Below are positions 60,029 through 64,000 of a stretch of DNA of 64,000 nt, piece after piece (position 1 is the stretch's first letter; every line of letters begins with the position of its first letter). Origin of the DNA: Gammaproteobacteria bacterium (GTDB lineage: Bacteria > Pseudomonadota > Gammaproteobacteria > HK1); the NCBI GenBank assembly GCA_022824305.1, contig JAJEAD010000079.1, forward strand, positions 42,049-106,048, read 5' to 3'. The notes below the pieces were generated by a model. It saw only the letters and a program-made list of their open reading frames with translations. It did no database searches and was not told the origin of the DNA. The position numbers and the translations under genes are program-made.

Positions 60029-60105
60029 GCCGCTTCGAGCGCACGTTGCCGGGGATGTGGCAGGATACGCGCCGCCGGACACCGTCCCCTGCCGGAGACC
60101 GCACC

Positions 60106-61386
60106 GTGAGCCTGACCGGACCCGTTCCGCGACCAGCGGCCGAACACGTGACCCGGGACGCCGGGATCCTGGGTGTCGCCAGCATCGATACCGAGGACCG
60201 GCCCGACATGAAGCGCATGCGCGCCTACCGTCTCGGCCGGGTCCGCGAGGAGCTGCGCGCCCACGATGTCGCGGGAATCCTGCTCTTCGACCCGATAAAC
60301 ATCCGCTACGCCACGGGCAGCCGCAACATGTCGGTGTGGACGCTGCACAACGCCGCGCGCTACTGCTTCGTCGCGACCGAAGGGCCGGTGGTGCTCTTCG
60401 AGTACGGCAACGCCTTCCATCTCGCGGACGGGCTCGAAACCATCGACGAGCTGCGCCCGGCGCTTTCCTGGTTCTACTTCGGCGGCGGCGCCGAGTGCGC
60501 GAATCGCGCGCGCCGGTGGGGGGCGGAGCTTGCGGAGCTGGTCCGGACGCACGGCGGCGGCAACATGAGGCTCGCCGCCGACCACTGCGACTTCCTGGGA
60601 GTCGACGCCCTGCGCAGCCACGGCGTGGAGATGGTCGAGGGCCAGAGACCGATGGAGGACGCGCGGGAGATCAAGTCGGCCGACGAGATTGAGTGCATGC
60701 GCGCGGCGATCGCGGCCTGCGAGGCAGGCATGGCCCGGATGCACGATGCGCTGCACGGCGGCATGACCGAGAACGAGCTCTGGGCGGTCCTTCATCGCAC
60801 CAACATCGAGATGGGCGGCGAATGGATCGAGACCCGGCTTCTCAGCTCGGGGCCGCGCACCAATCCCTGGTGGCGGGAATCGAGCGACCGGGTCATCCGC
60901 CCCGGCGAGCTCGTGAGCTACGACACCGACCTCATCGGTCCCTTCGGCTACTGTGCCGACATCTCGCGCAGCGTGTTCTGCGGGCCGGGCCGGCCCAGCG
61001 ACGCGCAGTGCCGGCTCTACCGCCTGGCCTGGGACCAGATCCACCACAACGTGGACCTCGTTCGGCCGGGGCTCGGCTTCAGGGAGTTCGCCGAGCGGGC
61101 CTGGCCGATCCCGGAGAAGTACGCTCCCCAGCGCTACTCGTCGCTCGCCCACGGCGTGGGCATGGCCGACGAGCACCCCGGCATCGCGTTCGCGGACGTG
61201 TTCGAGACCAAGGGCAACGAGGGGCCCTTCCGTCCCGGCATGACCGTGTGCATCGAGAGCTACATGGGTGAGGTCGGGGGCTACGAAGGGGTCAAGCTGG
61301 AGCAGCAGGTGCTGGTCACGGAGACCGGCTGCGAGCTGATGTCGACATTTCCCTTCGAGGAAGCGCTGCTCTTCCGGGAGGTCTGA
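60106..61386 (+). CDS. DddP-like M24 metalloprotein (candidate DMSP lyase)
   Basis: 426 residues from GTG 60106 (GGAGA eight bases upstream); the GTG start includes the N-terminal extension expected in DddP. The creatinase/aminopeptidase fold carries a complete dinuclear metal set: Asp273 and Asp275 (SYDTDLIG), Asp285 (ADISRS), His349 (LAHGVG), Glu384 (CIESYM) and Glu399 (KLEQQV). Tyr344, preceding the His motif, is at the place of the proposed DddP base. The shared stretches GGEWIETRLL, SGPRTNPWW and FDP-NIRYATGS also recall DddP. True DddP cleaves dimethylsulphoniopropionate to acrylate and dimethyl sulphide. Related M24 proteins with other substrates exist, so this is a candidate only. A PhyH gene follows 9 bp downstream. 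Confidence 0.7.
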   Translation: MSLTGPVPRPAAEHVTRDAGILGVASIDTEDRPDMKRMRAYRLGRVREELRAHDVAGILLFDPINIRYATGSRNMSVWTLHNAARYCFVATEGPVVLFEYGNAFHLADGLETIDELRPALSWFYFGGGAECANRARRWGAELAELVRTHGGGNMRLAADHCDFLGVDALRSHGVEMVEGQRPMEDAREIKSADEIECMRAAIAACEAGMARMHDALHGGMTENELWAVLHRTNIEMGGEWIETRLLSSGPRTNPWWRESSDRVIRPGELVSYDTDLIGPFGYCADISRSVFCGPGRPSDAQCRLYRLAWDQIHHNVDLVRPGLGFREFAERAWPIPEKYAPQRYSSLAHGVGMADEHPGIAFADVFETKGNEGPFRPGMTVCIESYMGEVGGYEGVKLEQQVLVTETGCELMSTFPFEEALLFREV

Positions 61387-61394
61387 GGCCGCCG

Positions 61395-62267
61395 GTGTTT
61401 CTCCTCGACGACCCCCGTCCCGATCAGATCGCGGCGTTTCGCCGGGACGGCTTCGTCATCGTCGAGCGAATCATCGCGCCGGCGGCCGCGGCGCGCCTCG
61501 CCGCGCGCTTCGCTCCGCTCTTTCGGGGCGAGTTCGAGACCGGGCTCTACCCCGACGAGTGGAACTGGCGCGAGGGGCGCGACCCCGCCGACCTCACCCG
61601 CCAGATCTGCAACGCCTGGAAGTCGGACCGGGTGGTTGCGAGCGCGGTGCTGCATCCGCGAATCGGGCAGTGGTGCGCGCGCCTTCGCGGCTGGCCGGGA
61701 GCGCGCATCAACCAGGACAACGTGCTGTGGAAGCCGCCGGGGGCGCGCCCGCTGGGCTTTCACCAGGACGACAGCTACCAGCAGTGGATCGTGCCGCCCG
61801 AGATGTGCACCTGCTGGATCGCGCTCGACGATACCAGCGCGTCCGGCGGCACGATCGAGTACGTGACGGGCTCGCATCGCTGGGGACTCGCCCCGCCCGC
61901 CTCGCAGTTCCACGCTCCCGACGACTACGCCCGCGAGATGCGCGAGGCGGCCGCGCGAGCCGGAGTCGTCCCGGAGGTGGTGCGGGTGGAAGTGCCGGCC
62001 GGAGGGGGCGTCTTCCACCACGGTCGGACCTTCCACGGCTCCGATACCAACCGCGGGCGCGGCCCCCGCCGGGCGCTGGTCTCGCACTGCATGTCATCCG
62101 AGGCGCGCTTCCATCCCACCAACGTCGGATACGTCTACAGCCGCTACAAGCGCATCGGGAGCACGGAAATGGACGAGTCCTTCTTCCCCGTGCTGTGGAC
62201 GGAGGAGGGATACCGCAGCGGGTTCCTGGACGGTGACGCGGGCGCGGCGCCCGCGGAGGCCGATTGA
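61395..62267 (+). CDS. Phytanoyl-CoA dioxygenase (PhyH) family protein
   Basis: 290 residues from GTG 61395, eight bases after the stop of the DddP-like gene, so the two are an operon. Iron ligands: His123 and Asp125 (GFHQDDSYQQW) and His214 (RTFHGSDTNRG), with the conserved Arg for 2-oxoglutarate after it (PRRALVSHC). The N-terminal FRRDGFVIVERII is the family's start. PhyH-like enzymes in marine bacteria hydroxylate diverse substrates, including ectoine and halogenated or methylated compounds; the substrate here is unknown. It converges with the MttB homologue, 91 bp apart. Confidence 0.9.
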   Translation: MFLLDDPRPDQIAAFRRDGFVIVERIIAPAAAARLAARFAPLFRGEFETGLYPDEWNWREGRDPADLTRQICNAWKSDRVVASAVLHPRIGQWCARLRGWPGARINQDNVLWKPPGARPLGFHQDDSYQQWIVPPEMCTCWIALDDTSASGGTIEYVTGSHRWGLAPPASQFHAPDDYAREMREAAARAGVVPEVVRVEVPAGGGVFHHGRTFHGSDTNRGRGPRRALVSHCMSSEARFHPTNVGYVYSRYKRIGSTEMDESFFPVLWTEEGYRSGFLDGDAGAAPAEAD

Positions 62268-62358
62268 GGCCGATTCGGGCGAGGCCCTCGAGAGGGCGCG
62301 CCGGAGGGACGAATCGCGTGGGGTCGCCCTCGCTACGAGTATCGGCGAAACACCGCGG

Positions 62359-63903
62359 CTACCAGGTGGGCGCTCCCCCTTCCTCCTTGCGTTTGGAAAC
62401 GAATGCGCGCAGCTCTTCGCGGACCGCCTCGTCCAGCGGCGGCGCCTCGTAGCTGCGCAGGAGCTCCTTGAACATCGCGTTGGCCCGCCAGGTCGCGTCC
62501 ACCGCGCCCGCCTCGCTCCAGGTCTCGAAGTTCCGCCAGTCCGAGAGCAGCGGCTGGTAGAAGGCGCTCTCGTAGCGTTCGAGGGTGTGGGCGGTGCCGA
62601 AGAAGTGACCGCCGGGGCCGACGTCCCGGATCGCGTCCAGCGCGAGCTCCGTCTCGTCGAAGGATACCGGCTTCAGGACCTCCACCATCGACTGCAGCAT
62701 CTCGGCGTCGATGATGAACTTCTCGAAGGAGGCGGTGAGCCCGCCTTCCAGCCAGCCGAGGCCGTGGTGCATGAGGTGGGCGTGCCCGAGCACCGCCGCC
62801 CAGATCGACATCTCCGACTCGTAGGCCGACTGGACGTCGGGCGCGTTCGAAGCGTTCACGTTCGAGGACCGGTACGGCACCCGGTAGCGCCGGCAGAGCT
62901 GGCCACCGATCAGTGTCGCCTTGACGTACTCGGGGGTGCCGAAGGCGGGCGCTCCGCTCCTCATGTCCACGTTGGAGGTGAAGCCCCCATACATCACCGG
63001 CGCGCCGGGACGCACCATCTGCACGAAGGCGAGGCCCGCGAGCGCTTCCGCGTTCTGCTGCACGAGCGCTCCGGCGAGGCTGACCGGAGCCATGGCGCCC
63101 GCGAGCGTGAAGGGGGTGATCGCCACCGGCTGGTTGCGCCGGGCGAGCTCGATCATGCCCCAGAGCATCGGCGCGTCGAACTGCAGGGGCGAGTTGACGT
63201 TGACGAAGGTGAACACGCTCGCCTCGCGCTCGAACTCCGATTCCGTCATGCCCCGCATGATCCGGGTCATCTCCAGTCCGTCGAGAATCCGTTGCCGCCC
63301 CAGCGAGTAGAGGCGGTAGAGCTTGTCGGTCAGCTCGATCGCCGCGAGCACGCTATCGAGGTGACGGATCGCGGGATCGATGTCGACGGGCTCCACCGCG
63401 TGGCCCGAGACCATCTGCGCGATGTTCACGCTCTGGGTGAGGCGCAGGAAGTTGCAGTAGTCCTCGAAGTTGCCGCTGCGCCGACCGCGGTCGAGATCGG
63501 ACGCGTTCGGGGGGCTGCTCACCGCGGCGATGTTCAGATACCGCTCGCCGAATACGAGGGAGTGTTCGGGATTGCGGGCGTGAACGGTGAACGCGGGCGG
63601 GATGGTGGCGAGGCACGCCTCGATGAGCTCGCGATCGAAGCGCACCCGCTGACCATCGGCATCGATCTCCGCGCCGCCCGTGCGCGCGATCTCCACCGCG
63701 TCGGGCAGGAGGAAGTTGATGCCCGGGTCGCGGAGGACCTCGAGCGAGGCTTCGTGGATCGACTCGAGCTCGTCGGCGGAGACGATCTCGAAGGGCGGGT
63801 AGGGGTTCCGGATGCGCTGGAAGGGCAGTTGGTGGAAGGCGCCCACTCCACCGGCGCCCCCGCGCCGGGCCCGCATTCTCTCCCGGGCGCTGCGGCGGGC
63901 CAT
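62359..63903 (-). CDS. MttB-family methyltransferase, non-pyrrolysine type
   Basis: 514 residues from ATG 63903 (MARRSARERM), a normal family start. The TIM barrel of trimethylamine:corrinoid methyltransferase homologues is recognisable: PPFEIVSADELESIHEASLEVLRDPGINF near the N-terminus, LFMRP-like PGAPVMYGGFTSNVDMRSGAPAFG, and DVGPGGHFFGTAHTLERYESAF. The frame is open throughout with no internal TAG, so pyrrolysine is not used. Most such homologues, where characterised, demethylate glycine betaine or other quaternary amines (MtgB/MtpB group) via a corrinoid protein. No MttC-type corrinoid protein gene is in the window. Fits the betaine theme of the transporter and dehydrogenase genes. Confidence 0.88.
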   Translation of the reverse strand: MARRSARERMRARRGGAGGVGAFHQLPFQRIRNPYPPFEIVSADELESIHEASLEVLRDPGINFLLPDAVEIARTGGAEIDADGQRVRFDRELIEACLATIPPAFTVHARNPEHSLVFGERYLNIAAVSSPPNASDLDRGRRSGNFEDYCNFLRLTQSVNIAQMVSGHAVEPVDIDPAIRHLDSVLAAIELTDKLYRLYSLGRQRILDGLEMTRIMRGMTESEFEREASVFTFVNVNSPLQFDAPMLWGMIELARRNQPVAITPFTLAGAMAPVSLAGALVQQNAEALAGLAFVQMVRPGAPVMYGGFTSNVDMRSGAPAFGTPEYVKATLIGGQLCRRYRVPYRSSNVNASNAPDVQSAYESEMSIWAAVLGHAHLMHHGLGWLEGGLTASFEKFIIDAEMLQSMVEVLKPVSFDETELALDAIRDVGPGGHFFGTAHTLERYESAFYQPLLSDWRNFETWSEAGAVDATWRANAMFKELLRSYEAPPLDEAVREELRAFVSKRKEEGGAPTW

Positions 63904-64000
63904 GTCGCGGCTAGACGGGCGACTCCGCCCGGCACTCCTCCCGGGCCTTCCCCGCGAGGCGCCGGGCGCGAGGCGAGCGCGCGACGCGGCCGGCGCCACG

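Noticed and set aside
62359..63903. Pyrrolysine-containing trimethylamine methyltransferase
   Set aside because: No in-frame TAG; the gene is read through with ordinary codons, and no pyl genes are visible.
1..64000. rRNA, tRNA, insertion sequences, integrases or prophage genes
   Set aside because: I looked for and did not see any that I could support; a covariance-model scan would be needed to exclude small RNA genes.

Overview
The window is GC-rich throughout (judged by eye) and almost fully coding. It reads as a chromosomal fragment of a Gram-negative bacterium that respires with ubiquinone, most likely a marine or host-associated alpha- or gammaproteobacterium. The grounds are a UbiX homologue, an outer-membrane barrel protein, MtfA, a KefB-type antiporter, and many genes for methylated amines, betaines and 2-oxoglutarate dioxygenases, a mix familiar from marine and sponge-associated proteobacteria. 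The taxonomic call is an inference; there is no rRNA or other marker gene here.

Bases 1-17,450 form an accessory region. A truncated AbiEii-like nucleotidyltransferase and its small partner lie at the left edge. They are followed by three giant secreted paralogues on the minus strand (P1 941-5665, P2 6598-11883, P3 12008-16558), built from fibronectin-III, Calx-beta and other beta-sandwich repeats. Each ends in two copies of a roughly 240-residue module that I do not recognise. P1 and P3 share a duplicated 5' region of about 550-650 bp containing an AT-rich promoter-like island. In P1 this region carries a 7-bp tandem repeat that puts an upstream ATG with a good ribosome-binding site out of frame with the gene. 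In P3 the signal peptide is intact, but the start codon that is ATG in P2 reads ATA. The upstream copy of the module ends against the 3' end of a broken histidine-kinase gene.

Bases 17,480-28,230 hold fpg (zincless type), a class II aldolase, malate synthase G, a sarcosine/dimethylglycine dehydrogenase-like flavoprotein, a repeat coiled-coil protein, a GST/SMP-30 pair, and an ArsR regulator with an ArsP-like permease under a palindromic operator.

Bases 28,230-46,580 are mainly catabolic: an M19 dipeptidase homologue, FAD oxidoreductase, TauD, two class III aminotransferases, a ThDP enzyme, BKACE with a crotonase, a GMC oxidoreductase, and a betaine-type ABC transporter with a fused double permease and binding protein but no ATPase. 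Bases 46,580-58,770 mix envelope and housekeeping functions (KefB-CBS, M50 protease, RND/MMPL exporter, MtfA, cupin, GFA, DUF169, barrel protein, UbiX) with a CoA-transferase/isomerase pair. The right end (58,960-63,903) has a small unknown protein, a GNAT enzyme, a DddP-like M24 protein, a PhyH dioxygenase and a non-pyrrolysine MttB homologue.

Taken together, the metabolic genes suggest import and demethylation of betaine-like compounds, with glyoxylate assimilated by malate synthase, and possibly DMSP cleavage. The strongest candidate for something undescribed is the giant-protein array with its repeat-containing, mosaic 5' regions.
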